A DNA stretch of 15,782 nt from CAYLZO01 sp964387775 (GCA_964387775.1 CAYLZO010000118.1:1-15782), one strand, 5' to 3'. Positions 1 to 6,167 are shown, numbered from the stretch's first letter. Numbers and translations are program-made. Notes: generated by a model from the letters alone, not told the origin.

Positions 1-750
1 GTGCAGCGCATCATCTTTTCCACCGAGCCGATGCCCTTCGACCTGGCCGAAGCGCTGCACGAGCGCTTCCGCTGCCCGTTGGAGCAGGTGTACGGCAGCA
101 ACGAGGTCGGTTACGCCACCTGGACCGGGCTGCGCGATCCGTGGCAACTGGCCGCTACGACCGTCGGCCGGCCGGTGCCCGGCGCCCGGCTGCGCATCGT
201 CGACGACGAGCGGCGGCCGCTGCCCCCCGGCGAGGCCAACGTGGGCGAGATCGCCGTCCAGACAGCGCAGATGATGCGCGGCTACTATCGCGACCCGGCG
301 CTCACCGCCCGGGTGCTCGACGCCGAGGGTTGGTACTACACCGGCGACGCCGGCTACGTGGGCGAGGATGGCTACCTGCGGCTGGTGGACCGCAAGAGCG
401 ACCTGATCATCCGCGGCGGGCAGAACATCTATCCCGCCGAGGTGGAGCTCTTTTTGCAGGGCCACCCCCTCGTCCGCCGGGCGTGCGTCGTCGGCGCCCA
501 TTCGACTGGGCTCAGGGCGAACTCCACGGCGACGGGGGGGCAGGCGGTGTGGGCCTTCCTGGAGCTGCTGCCCGGCGCCCGCCTGACCCCCACCGGGGTG
601 CTCAACTACTGCCGGGGCCAGATCGCGCCCTTCAAGATTCCCAACCAGGTGCGGTTCGTGGAGCGCCTGCCCACGACCGTCACCGACAAAGTGCAGCGCT
701 ACAAACTGAGAGAGATAGCCCATGACCCAACTCGACGCCCCGATCCCTGA
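1..750 (+). CDS. AMP-forming acyl-CoA/acyl-ACP ligase, C-terminal part (ligase 1)
   Basis: This is the C-terminal half of an ANL-superfamily adenylating enzyme, which activates a carboxylic acid as an acyl-AMP and passes it to CoA or a carrier protein. The reading frame is open at base 1, so the N-terminal half, including the P-loop, lies outside the window; the GTG at 1 is not a supported start. Visible motifs are VYGSNEVG (A5), YYTGDAG (A7), the hinge/A8 stretch DRKSDLIIRGGQNIYP, and TDKVQRYK with the C-terminal catalytic lysine. It closely resembles ligase 2 (6197-7780) over its whole length. The gene overlaps the ACP start at 722 by 29 bp, implying translational coupling and suggesting the ACP is the acyl acceptor (inference). 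A 24-bp repeat (499-522) is inserted in frame near the C-terminal domain. Substrate is unknown. Confidence 0.9.
   Translation: MQRIIFSTEPMPFDLAEALHERFRCPLEQVYGSNEVGYATWTGLRDPWQLAATTVGRPVPGARLRIVDDERRPLPPGEANVGEIAVQTAQMMRGYYRDPALTARVLDAEGWYYTGDAGYVGEDGYLRLVDRKSDLIIRGGQNIYPAEVELFLQGHPLVRRACVVGAHSTGLRANSTATGGQAVWAFLELLPGARLTPTGVLNYCRGQIAPFKIPNQVRFVERLPTTVTDKVQRYKLREIAHDPTRRPDP
499..522 (+). repeat. 24-bp in-frame repeat (TTCGAC...CTCAGG family) in ligase 1
   Basis: The core TTCGAC-NNNG-CTCAGGGC matches the repeat at 6399-6422 (minus strand) in ligase 2 and the triple repeat at 13007-13078. It codes for STGLRA in this frame, where family members normally have a shorter loop between VVG and the AFLEL strand. 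It keeps the frame. Confidence 0.65.
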
Positions 751-1057
751 TTCCCCGCTACCCGGTCCCCGCGCCCTGTCGTTCGAGGCGTTCCAGGCGG
801 TGCTGGCCGACCTGCTTCACGCCGAACCGGCCCAGCTCCGCGCCGACGCCTGCCTGGTCACAGACCTGGGCGTCGACTCGCTGCGGATGGTCGAAATCCT
901 GCTGCGTCTGGAAGAACTGGGCCTGGAGATTTCGCCCGACGCCGTCTGGGAGATCGAGACCGTGGCCGACGCCTACGACTATTATCAGCAGCAGGTAGCA
1001 AGCAACAGGCAGCACCGGCTGTGGCCGGTCTCTGACCGAGCCACCAGGCTTTCATAG
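722..1057 (+). CDS. Acyl carrier protein (ACP 1)
   Basis: A small carrier protein of 111 aa. The phosphopantetheine attachment motif DLGVDSLRMVEILLRLEELG is clear, with Ser53 as the expected 4'-phosphopantetheine site. It would hold an acyl group as a thioester for the neighbouring acyltransferase (family knowledge plus context). The ATG at 722 has GAGAG just upstream and overlaps the ligase gene by 29 bp. About two thirds of the core residues match ACP 2 (4753-5010) by eye. The last ~20 residues, after DAYDYYQQQ, are encoded by repeat-like DNA that runs into the tandem array at 1073. They are absent from ACP 2, so the tail was probably added by repeat insertion. A dedicated carrier for a secondary pathway is more likely than the fatty-acid-synthase AcpP, given the ligase and acyltransferase neighbours. 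Confidence 0.9.
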   Translation: MTQLDAPIPDSPLPGPRALSFEAFQAVLADLLHAEPAQLRADACLVTDLGVDSLRMVEILLRLEELGLEISPDAVWEIETVADAYDYYQQQVASNRQHRLWPVSDRATRLS

Positions 1058-1072
1058 GAGGCGTATGGCACG

Positions 1073-1286
1073 GTCAGGAGACCGGCCATAGCGGGGTCGG
1101 GAGACCGGCCATACCTCACCGGCTGTGGCCGNNNNNNNNNNNNNNNNNNNNNNNNNNNNNNNNNNNNNNNNNNNNNNNNNNNNNNNNNNNNNNNNNNNNN
1201 NNNNNNNNNNNNNNNNNNNNNNNNNNNNNNNCCGGCCATAGCGGGGTCGGGAGACCGGCCATAGCGGGGTCGGGAGACCGGCCATA
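1073..1286 (+). repeat. 23-bp tandem repeat array, interrupted by assembly gap
   Basis: A 23-bp unit (core GGGTCGGGAGACCGGCCATA) recurs back to back on both sides of the N run: one complete and one degenerate copy before it, two complete and one partial after it. The unit contains the palindromic CCGGCC. A diverged inverted copy, TGGCCGGTCTCTGACC, lies at 1022-1037 in the end of the ACP gene. The repetitiveness probably caused the gap. No unique spacers separate the units, so it is not a CRISPR array. Confidence 0.85.
1132..1231. other. Assembly gap (100 N)
   Basis: Exactly 100 consecutive N, the conventional length for a gap of unknown size. It lies inside a tandem repeat array, so the true array length is unknown and a small gene or promoter could be hidden here. 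Confidence 0.98.
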
Positions 1287-1299
1287 ACGGACTGCTGGC

Positions 1300-1986
1300 A
1301 TGATTCCGATGTTACTCTGGCGCTGCCCACTGTGCGCCGCCGACGACGCGCTGGTTCACGTCGAGCGCCGCTTCCGCGCCGACCGGCTGCACTGCACCCA
1401 CTGCCGCGCCGAGTGGTGCGTGCGCCGCGTGCCCGGCGACAACTTTTACCTGAGGTTTGTTGGGCAAAATGCCATTTTGCCTTACGGTGACGAGCGCTCC
1501 CTGGCTGCCTGGTACGACTTGATGAAAGAGACGCTGCGCCTGGCGCCGCACCACGACCCGGCGCTGGCCCCAGACCCCGGCGAGACGCTCTACCTGGCCT
1601 CCGGCGCGGCCGAGCTCCAGGCCGAGGCGAGCGACCCGCTCTTTTTCCCGGCGCCCGGGCCGCGCCGCAAGCTGGACAAGCGCCACGTCGAGGGCCGCTC
1701 TGCCGGGCGGGGGCGGCTGTTCCTGACCGACCGGCGGCTGGTCTGGCAAGGGGCGGCCTGTCCTGTGCCGTCCAGACACAGGGGGCCGCCGCAAGATTTT
1801 GCCCTGGCCCGCCTCAACTCGGCCTACGCCGTCATGGATCTGGGGCTGGCGCTGATGATCGAGCGGCGGATGTACACGGTCTATTTTTTCGAGGAGAGCC
1901 TGCTCAAGTGGGTCACCTACCTGGCCCTGGCGGCCCGGCAAGTATTGGCCGAGACGGGGCACCGGATCGAGACGTCGCACTTTTGA
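1300..1986 (+). CDS. Zinc-ribbon plus GRAM/PH-like protein (ZR1), function unknown
   Basis: A 228-aa soluble protein that I do not recognise by name. The N-terminus has two CxxC pairs, C9-C12 (RCPLC) and C32-C35 (CTHC), typical of a zinc ribbon. The C-terminal part (about residues 95-215) resembles a GRAM/PH-like fold by pattern: GETLYLASGAAEL, then GRLFLTDRRLVWQG, then a run ending YFFEESLLKWVTYL. GRAM domains often contact membranes or lipids, but here the assignment is by eye only. A clear paralog, ZR2, lies at 4039-4701 between homologous neighbours, so the protein belongs to the conserved ligase-ACP-ZR-PlsC cassette. It could be a membrane-recruiting or scaffolding partner of the ACP or acyltransferase (inference). 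Residues 54-62 (VGQNAILPY) are encoded by a 27-bp palindrome at 1459-1485. Confidence 0.8.
   Translation: MIPMLLWRCPLCAADDALVHVERRFRADRLHCTHCRAEWCVRRVPGDNFYLRFVGQNAILPYGDERSLAAWYDLMKETLRLAPHHDPALAPDPGETLYLASGAAELQAEASDPLFFPAPGPRRKLDKRHVEGRSAGRGRLFLTDRRLVWQGAACPVPSRHRGPPQDFALARLNSAYAVMDLGLALMIERRMYTVYFFEESLLKWVTYLALAARQVLAETGHRIETSHF
1459..1485 (+). repeat. 27-bp near-perfect palindrome inside ZR1
   Basis: The central arms GGCAAAAT / ATTTTGCC flank GCC; the outer positions are G-T wobbles or mismatches. The element spans exactly nine codons (VGQNAILPY). It corresponds codon for codon to the palindrome at 4516-4542 in ZR2 and has the same length and layout as the intergenic palindromes at 2892-2918 and 6151-6200. 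Confidence 0.75.
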
Positions 1987-1994
1987 GCAGAATT

Positions 1995-2107
1995 CCCCCC
2001 TCACCCCGACCCTGCCGAAGGCACTAACGACGTGTCTCCTCCGAGGGGAGAGGGGGTTGGCTCCCCTCCCTTGGGGGAGGCGACCGCAGGGAGGGGGGAG
2101 GGGGAAA
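1995..2107 (+). repeat. ~110-bp CT/GA-rich REP-like element
   Basis: This element fills the gap between ZR1 and PlsC1. It starts CCCCCTCACCCC, contains CTAACGACGTGTCTCC, and ends in GGGAGGGGGGAGGGGGAAA. A near copy, same order and length, lies inside the fusion gene at 11073-11183, and a partial copy at 11206-11264. The C-rich start and G-rich end can pair. Possible roles are transcript stabilisation or attenuation; none is shown. Confidence 0.85.
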
Positions 2108-2134
2108 ATGTGTCGCACGGAATGAGGATGTGAC

Positions 2135-2836
2135 ATGGGACTGGGCAAAACGGCGGGACAACTGGCGACGCGGGGGCGCTGGCTGCGCCTGGGCAACCGC
2201 CTGGGCGGCGAGCGGCTGCTGCTCCTGGCCGGCCGGGTGTTGTACCGCCTGCGCATCGAGGGGGCGGAGCACATCCCGACCACCGGGCCGTGCCTGCTGC
2301 CCTTCAACCACGTCTCGCAGCCGGCCGACCTGTTGGTCAACGCCCTGATCCGCCGTCGCCGGCCCGACGCCTGTGTCTTTGGCTGGCAGGGGCTGCGCGG
2401 CGAAAATCCGCTGACCCACTTTTTGGCCGCCCTGGGCGAGCCGCATCCCGGCGACCGGCTGCTGCGAGCCTACAAGCTGCGAGCCCTGTCGGCCGGGGAG
2501 CTGCTGCGCGCTTACCGCCTGGTGGGCGGCGGCTCGGCATTGTCCATCGCCGCCGAGGGCGAGATCACGTGGGACGGCCGCTTGCAGCATCCCCTGGCGC
2601 CGGGCACGGCCTGGCTGGCCCTGCGCAGCGGCGCGCTGGTCGTGCCCGTCGTCTCCAGCGGCGGCTACGATTTGCAGCCCCGCTGGCGGATGGAGCGCCT
2701 CCGGCTCACCGGGCGGCTGACCATCCGCGTGGGTCAGCCCTTTACGCTGTGCGATTCGCCACTCCCGCGCCCGAGCGACGAGGCGCTGCACGCCGCCAAC
2801 GAGCGGCTGTGGCAAGCCATGGCGGCGCTGTTGTAG
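2135..2836 (+). CDS. PlsC-type lysophospholipid/glycerolipid acyltransferase (PlsC1)
   Basis: A 233-aa member of the LPLAT/AGPAT superfamily, which transfers acyl groups from ACP or CoA to a hydroxyl, classically of lysophosphatidate. The catalytic block is PFNHVSQPADL, with His59 and Asp65. The spacing is HX5D, one residue longer than the usual HX4D. The block AAEGEITWDG (Glu141-Gly142) stands where families have FPEGTRS, followed by the typical PGTAWLALRSGALVVPVV. There is no strong signal peptide; a hydrophobic patch at residues 26-38 could associate with the membrane. ATG 2135 has GAGG at 2124-2127; an in-frame start is unlikely further upstream, where the REP element lies. It is the last gene of cassette 1 and a paralog of 3172-3930. 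The ACP upstream is the likely acyl donor (inference). Confidence 0.88.
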   Translation: MGLGKTAGQLATRGRWLRLGNRLGGERLLLLAGRVLYRLRIEGAEHIPTTGPCLLPFNHVSQPADLLVNALIRRRRPDACVFGWQGLRGENPLTHFLAALGEPHPGDRLLRAYKLRALSAGELLRAYRLVGGGSALSIAAEGEITWDGRLQHPLAPGTAWLALRSGALVVPVVSSGGYDLQPRWRMERLRLTGRLTIRVGQPFTLCDSPLPRPSDEALHAANERLWQAMAALL

Positions 2837-2891
2837 GGGCGAGGCATCCCCGGCAAGCGGCGCGTCGACCAACGCCTGCCGCCTGCCGCCT

Positions 2892-2918
2892 GTAGCGCAA
2901 TTTGCCAAATTGCGCTAC
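2892..2918. repeat. 27-bp perfect palindrome after PlsC1
   Basis: Arms GTAGCGCAATTTG and CAAATTGCGCTAC flank a single C. It lies 55 bp after the PlsC1 stop, between the tail-to-tail cassettes. As RNA it would form a strong hairpin, but no T-run follows, so a terminator role is uncertain. Related copies lie at 6151-6200, 4516-4542 and 1459-1485. Confidence 0.9.
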
Positions 2919-2940
2919 GGCCCGCCAGCCGCCGGAAACA

Positions 2941-3038
2941 AGACCTGACAGGTCCCCGGCAGAGCGTGGCCGACCCCAGGGTTCCGCCCGGGCCAGACCG
3001 TTGGGCTGACAAGTGGGTAGCCGGGACCTGTCAGGTCT
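2941..3038. repeat. 16-bp inverted repeat pair (AGACCTGACAGGTCCC)
   Basis: The left arm at 2941-2956 and the right arm at 3023-3038 are exact reverse complements. Each arm also contains its own imperfect palindrome, ACCTGACAGGT. The right arm supplies the stop codon of the TPR relic on the minus strand (3031-3033). The 66 bp between the arms shows no gene. Confidence 0.85.
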
Positions 3039-3144
3039 GGGCGCCGATGCGCTCGAAGATCTTCGGGCTGCGCTCATGGAGGGCGATGGCCTGGGGCCAC
3101 TCGCCCCGGGCTTTGTGGATGAGGCCGATGTTGTTGTTGGTCGT
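3031..3144 (-). pseudogene. TPR protein remnant (C-terminal scrap)
   Basis: The minus strand from 3144 to the stop at 3031 reads about 37 codons, including NNNIGLIHKARGEWPQAI and ending IFERIGAQT-stop. This is one tetratricopeptide repeat of the type found in multi-TPR regulators. No start codon or further repeats exist upstream, since PlsC2 ends at 3172. It is therefore the broken end of a larger gene, probably left by the rearrangement that placed the two cassettes tail to tail. Confidence 0.6.
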
Positions 3145-3171
3145 CGCCGGCCAACAGGGCGGCCAGCCGGG

Positions 3172-3930
3172 TCAGTCCCGCGCCGCTCCCGGCCCTGGTC
3201 GAGGGGCTGCCAGCAACGCCGCCATCGCCTCCCACAGGCGCTGATTAGCCGCCTCGAGTTGATTGTCGTCCAGGCGGCGGATGGACGTCTCGCTCAACAC
3301 CAGCGGCGCGCCGACACGGATGGCAACCTTGCCGGTCAGCCGGATGCGGTCCAGCCACCAGCGAGGTTGAATGTCATAACCGCCGCTGGAAACCACCGGC
3401 ACGACCGGCGCGCCGCTGCGCAACGCCAGCCAGGCTGCGCCGGGGGCCAGGGGATGTTGCAGACGGCCATCCCAGGTGAACTCTCCCTCAGCGGCCAGGG
3501 CGATGGCCGCGCCGTCTTGCAGCAGGCGCAGCGCCCGCACCAGTTCGCCCGCCGAGAGCCCCCGCGCCTTGTAGGCCCGCAGCACCTGGGTCTTGGCGTC
3601 CTGCCCTCCCATCAACCCCAGGAATTGGGCTAGGGGATTCTCGCCCTGGAAGCCGTGTAGGCCAAAGACGTAAACGTCGGGGCGGCGGGTGCGGATGAGC
3701 ACGTTGACCATCAGGTCCACCGGCTGGGCAACGTGGTTGAAGGCAAAGAGGCAGGCGCCCGTGGCCGGGATGCGCTCCGCGCCGTCGATGCGCAGCCGGT
3801 AAAAGATGCGCCCGGCCCACAGCAGCGACCGCTCGCCGAACAGCCGCCGGCCCAGGCGCAGCCAGCGCGCCCGTTTCTCCATCTGGGTGATGGCTTCGAT
3901 GCTCAATTCGACCCCCCAACTCCCTGTCAT
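3172..3930 (-). CDS. PlsC-type acyltransferase (PlsC2)
   Basis: Paralog of PlsC1 and last gene of the minus-strand cassette. The catalytic block is AFNHVAQPVDLMVN, again HX5D, and the second block is AAEGEFTWDGRLQHPLAPG, followed by AWLALRSGAPVVPVV. The cytoplasmic or membrane-surface acyl-transfer role follows from the family; the substrate is unknown. The ATG at 3930 lies inside the end of an inverted-repeat element (3926-4026), so it may not be the native start. A TTG at 3906 would give the same N-terminal length as PlsC1, and the ATG at 3882 is a third option. The gene is separated from ZR2 only by this repeat, so it is probably cotranscribed with ACP2 and ZR2. Gene existence is sure; the start is not. 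Confidence 0.87.
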   Translation of the reverse strand: MTGSWGVELSIEAITQMEKRARWLRLGRRLFGERSLLWAGRIFYRLRIDGAERIPATGACLFAFNHVAQPVDLMVNVLIRTRRPDVYVFGLHGFQGENPLAQFLGLMGGQDAKTQVLRAYKARGLSAGELVRALRLLQDGAAIALAAEGEFTWDGRLQHPLAPGAAWLALRSGAPVVPVVSSGGYDIQPRWWLDRIRLTGKVAIRVGAPLVLSETSIRRLDDNQLEAANQRLWEAMAALLAAPRPGPGAARD

Positions 3931-4026
3931 TCTGAGCGACCGCAGGGAGCGAAGAATCTCAATTCCTCACGCGGTATCAACGAGATTCTTCGTCGTTCGC
4001 AAACGGCGCTCGCTCCTCAGAATAAC
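3926..4026. repeat. ~100-bp inverted-repeat (MITE-like) element
   Basis: The outer ends GTCATTCTGAG (3926-3936) and CTCAGAATAAC (4016-4026) are inverted copies with one mismatch. The inner arms CGAAGAATCTC (3950-3960) and GAGATTCTTCG (3982-3992) are exact. The element fills the gap between ZR2 and PlsC2 and supplies a possible PlsC2 start codon. It has no coding capacity, which fits a non-autonomous palindromic element. Confidence 0.8.
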
Positions 4027-4038
4027 GTGGCCGTCGTG

Positions 4039-4701
4039 CTAAAAATTCGACGTGGCGATCCGGTGGCCCGTCTCGGCCTCCACCAGAGGCGCGACCAGGG
4101 CCACGTAGGTCACCCATTTGAGCAGGCTCTCCTCCAGAAAGTGGACCGTGTAGAGCCGCATTTCGACCAGGAACATGACGCCATAGTTGAGAAAGGCATA
4201 GGCCGAGTTGAGGCGGGCCAGCGGCCAGCAACAGGTTCGCTCCTCGCCCTGCCAGATCAGCCGCCGGTTGGTCAGCAGCAGTCGCCCCTGGCCGGCCGAC
4301 TCGCCGCCGACCTCGCGCTTGTCCCGCCGGGTTGCCCCGTCGCCAGGCGCGCCAGGGAAAAACAGCGGGTCGCTCTCCTCGGCGATCAGCTCCGCCGCGC
4401 CGGAAACCAGGTAGAGCGACTCGCCTGCTTCGAGGGCCAGCGCCGGGTCGCGCAGCGGCTCCAGGCGCAGCGTGGCTTTCATGGCGTCGTACCAGGCGGT
4501 GACGGACCGCTCGCTGTAGGACAAGATAGAATCTTGTCCTACAAGTTTCAAGTAAAAATTGTCGCCGGGCGCGCGCCGCAGCCGCCACTCGGCCCGGCAG
4601 TGGCGGCAGTAGACCCGGTCGGCGCGCAAGCAGCGCTCGACGTGGATCAGCGCGTCATTGGTCGCGCACAACGGGCAGCGCCACAACAGCGTTGGAATCA
4701 T
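4039..4701 (-). CDS. Zinc-ribbon plus GRAM/PH-like protein (ZR2), function unknown
   Basis: A 220-aa paralog of ZR1. The four cysteines are at the same residues, C9-C12 (RCPLC) and C32-C35 (CRHC). The C-terminal half repeats the same pattern: GESLYLVSGAAEL, GRLLLTNRRLIWQG, LARLNSAYAF, LEESLLKWVTYV. Both proteins start MIP-LLWRCPLCA and end in a TGHRI...F tail. The start ATG at 4701 is fixed by alignment with ZR1. It sits between ACP2 (51 bp upstream gap holding an inverted repeat) and PlsC2. Function is unknown; a membrane- or protein-docking role in lipid assembly is a guess from the GRAM-like pattern and neighbours. A 27-bp palindrome (4516-4542) encodes VGQDSILSY. Confidence 0.8.
   Translation of the reverse strand: MIPTLLWRCPLCATNDALIHVERCLRADRVYCRHCRAEWRLRRAPGDNFYLKLVGQDSILSYSERSVTAWYDAMKATLRLEPLRDPALALEAGESLYLVSGAAELIAEESDPLFFPGAPGDGATRRDKREVGGESAGQGRLLLTNRRLIWQGEERTCCWPLARLNSAYAFLNYGVMFLVEMRLYTVHFLEESLLKWVTYVALVAPLVEAETGHRIATSNF
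4516..4542 (-). repeat. 27-bp palindrome inside ZR2
   Basis: Arms GTAGGACAAGAT and ATCTTGTCCTAC flank three bases, a perfect 12-bp stem. It spans nine codons (VGQDSILSY) at exactly the position of the ZR1 palindrome but with different stem bases. Confidence 0.85.
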
Positions 4702-4712
4702 CGCTGCCTCCG

Positions 4713-4781
4713 GGACGCAGATTGGCGCAGATTTACGCAGATGAGAGAGCTATCAGCGTTCATCCGCGTGCATCTGCGTCC
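4713..4781. repeat. Inverted repeat GGACGCAGAT...ATCTGCGTCC
   Basis: Ten-bp exact arms at 4713-4722 and 4772-4781 enclose further degenerate copies of GCAGAT / ATCTGC (for example GGCGCAGATTTACGCAGATG). The element fills the ACP2-ZR2 gap and runs into the end of ACP2, whose last residues (TQMHADER) and stop it encodes. Confidence 0.8.
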
Positions 4782-5010
4782 GGTAGTATTCGTAGGCGTC
4801 GCCCACGGTCTGGATCTGCCAGGCCAGGTCGGGCGAGATTTCCAGTCCCAGCTCCTCCAGGTAGAGCAGGATTTCCGCCAGGCGCAGCGAGTCGACGCCC
4901 AGGTCGGTGATAAAGTAGGCGTCGGGCCGGCACAGCACCGCGTCCAGGTTCAGCAACTCGGCCAACATAGACTGAAAAGCCTCAAACGACAGATTTTCGA
5001 CTTGTGACAT
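4753..5010 (-). CDS. Acyl carrier protein (ACP 2)
   Basis: An 85-aa carrier protein with the motif DLGVDSLRLAEILLYLEELG; Ser41 is the expected phosphopantetheine site. The ATG at 5010 has a strong GAGGAGGA ribosome binding site at 5013-5020. It is the paralog of ACP1, and the order ACP2-ZR2-PlsC2 mirrors cassette 1. In cassette 2 the ligase is separated from the ACP by the divergent sulfotransferase, so ACP2 must have its own promoter; I could not place one convincingly because the short 5011-5039 gap is shared with the sulfotransferase gene. The C-terminal eight residues derive from an inverted repeat. Acyl or other thioester cargo is unknown. Confidence 0.9.
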   Translation of the reverse strand: MSQVENLSFEAFQSMLAELLNLDAVLCRPDAYFITDLGVDSLRLAEILLYLEELGLEISPDLAWQIQTVGDAYEYYRTQMHADER

Positions 5011-5030
5011 GCTCCTCCTCGTGGTATACT
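5002..5030 (+). promoter_or_regulatory. Predicted sigma70-type promoter of the sulfotransferase gene
   Basis: TTGTGA at 5002-5007 and TATACT at 5025-5030 are separated by 17 bp. Transcription would start near 5037, about 3 nt before the ATG at 5040, and there is no Shine-Dalgarno sequence, so the mRNA would be nearly leaderless. The -35 lies over the start codon of ACP2, so the two divergent genes may interfere. Confidence 0.55.
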
Positions 5031-5039
5031 GGCGGCGCG

Positions 5040-6167
5040 ATGAAACGAAACTGGCTCCGGCTGCCGGAAAAGCCGGTCGAAGGCTTTGTGCACGGCTACT
5101 CGCTGGCCGCCTGGCCGCTCATCCACGGGCTGGACCGGCTGCTCGAAGGGCCGGAGCGGGCCGCGCTCTGGCTCTGGACGCGCCGCATGGCCATCGACCG
5201 CCCGATCTTTATCGTCGGCGCTTTTCGCTCCGGCACCACCATCCTGGAGCGTTTTGTCGCCGACCATCCCCGCGTCGGCCACTTTTGGTTTTTGACCAAC
5301 GTCTACAGCCGCGCCCCGGCGGCCGGCTATGCCCTGGCGCGCCTGCTGCAAGCGGTCGGCGTGCTCGACGCGGGCAGCGTGCCCATCGCCCACAATCCAC
5401 GCATCCCCACGGCCATGCTATCGCCCTTTGAGTGCGAGTGGATCTGGTCGCGCTCGGCCAAGAGCCTGTGGGACGAGCGCTGCACAGACCTCACCGTCGG
5501 CGCCGACCACGCCGACCCGCCCTTTGAGCGTTACCTGACCAGCCTCATCCGGCGGCACCTGCTGGTCCAGCGGGCGGCGCGTTTTGTGCACAAGAACCCT
5601 ATCAACTGCCTGCGCCTGGGCTATCTGCACCGCCTCTTCCCCGATGCCCGGTTCGTGTACATTGTTCGCGAGCCGCTGGCTACGATCCTGTCCCACCAGC
5701 GCATGGCCGAGCGCGTCGAGGGCATCGTCCGCGATGCCGGGGTGCAACGCCTGGCCGCCGAGGGGCTGCGCATGCCCACCCTGGCGGCGCGCATCAAAAC
5801 GCCGACCTACGCCCAAACCCTGGCCCTCGACCGCGAGCACCCGCTGCTGGGCATCGCCAACCAGTGGCGCGACCTGAACGCCGCCGTCCTTGACAATCTA
5901 CCATCCCTGGCTGACCAGGTCTTGCTGCTGCGCTACGAAGAGCTGGTCGAGCAGCCGGGCGCCGTCCTGGCCAGGCTGTGGGCCTTTGTCGATCTGGCCG
6001 GTGACGATGCCGAGGCCATCAGCCGCGCCTACGTCCCCCGCCTGGCCCCGCCGCCGCCCGTCGAGCCGAGCGTCGAGGAGCGCCGCCTGCTGCCCCGTAT
6101 CCGCCAAATCATCGCCCCGGTCGCGGACCGACTGGGCTACGCGCCCAATCGTAGCGCAAGTTTGTAA
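5040..6167 (+). CDS. Sulfotransferase family protein (PAPS-dependent)
   Basis: A 375-aa protein of the sulfotransferase superfamily, which moves sulfate from PAPS to a hydroxyl or amine. The 5'-phosphosulfate loop is IFIVGAFRSGTTILERF (about residues 57-72). The 3'-phosphate motif is RFVYIVREPLATILSHQ (about 204-220), and a conserved RYEELVEQPG lies later. There are no membrane segments or signal peptide, so it is cytoplasmic. An open frame extends to 5004, but the ATG at 5040 fits the promoter and the family start. It stands alone on the plus strand inside the minus-strand cassette, divergent from ACP2 and convergent with ligase 2. Its presence suggests that the cassette 2 product is sulfated (inference). 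The final codons RSASL-stop are encoded by a palindromic element (6151-6200). Confidence 0.88.
   Translation: MKRNWLRLPEKPVEGFVHGYSLAAWPLIHGLDRLLEGPERAALWLWTRRMAIDRPIFIVGAFRSGTTILERFVADHPRVGHFWFLTNVYSRAPAAGYALARLLQAVGVLDAGSVPIAHNPRIPTAMLSPFECEWIWSRSAKSLWDERCTDLTVGADHADPPFERYLTSLIRRHLLVQRAARFVHKNPINCLRLGYLHRLFPDARFVYIVREPLATILSHQRMAERVEGIVRDAGVQRLAAEGLRMPTLAARIKTPTYAQTLALDREHPLLGIANQWRDLNAAVLDNLPSLADQVLLLRYEELVEQPGAVLARLWAFVDLAGDDAEAISRAYVPRLAPPPPVEPSVEERRLLPRIRQIIAPVADRLGYAPNRSASL

Noticed and set aside
1073..1286. CRISPR array
   Set aside because: The 23-bp units are directly adjacent with no unique spacers, and no cas genes are nearby.
2892..2918. Rho-independent terminator
   Set aside because: The hairpin is strong, but no T-run follows on either side, and related palindromes lie inside coding frames.
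3013..3633. A 206-codon plus-strand frame
   Set aside because: It is antisense to PlsC2 and the TPR relic; no motif in its own translation.
3733..5007. A 424-codon plus-strand frame over PlsC2, ZR2 and ACP2
   Set aside because: It is the antisense of three genes with recognisable motifs and paralogs; its own translation has no domain.
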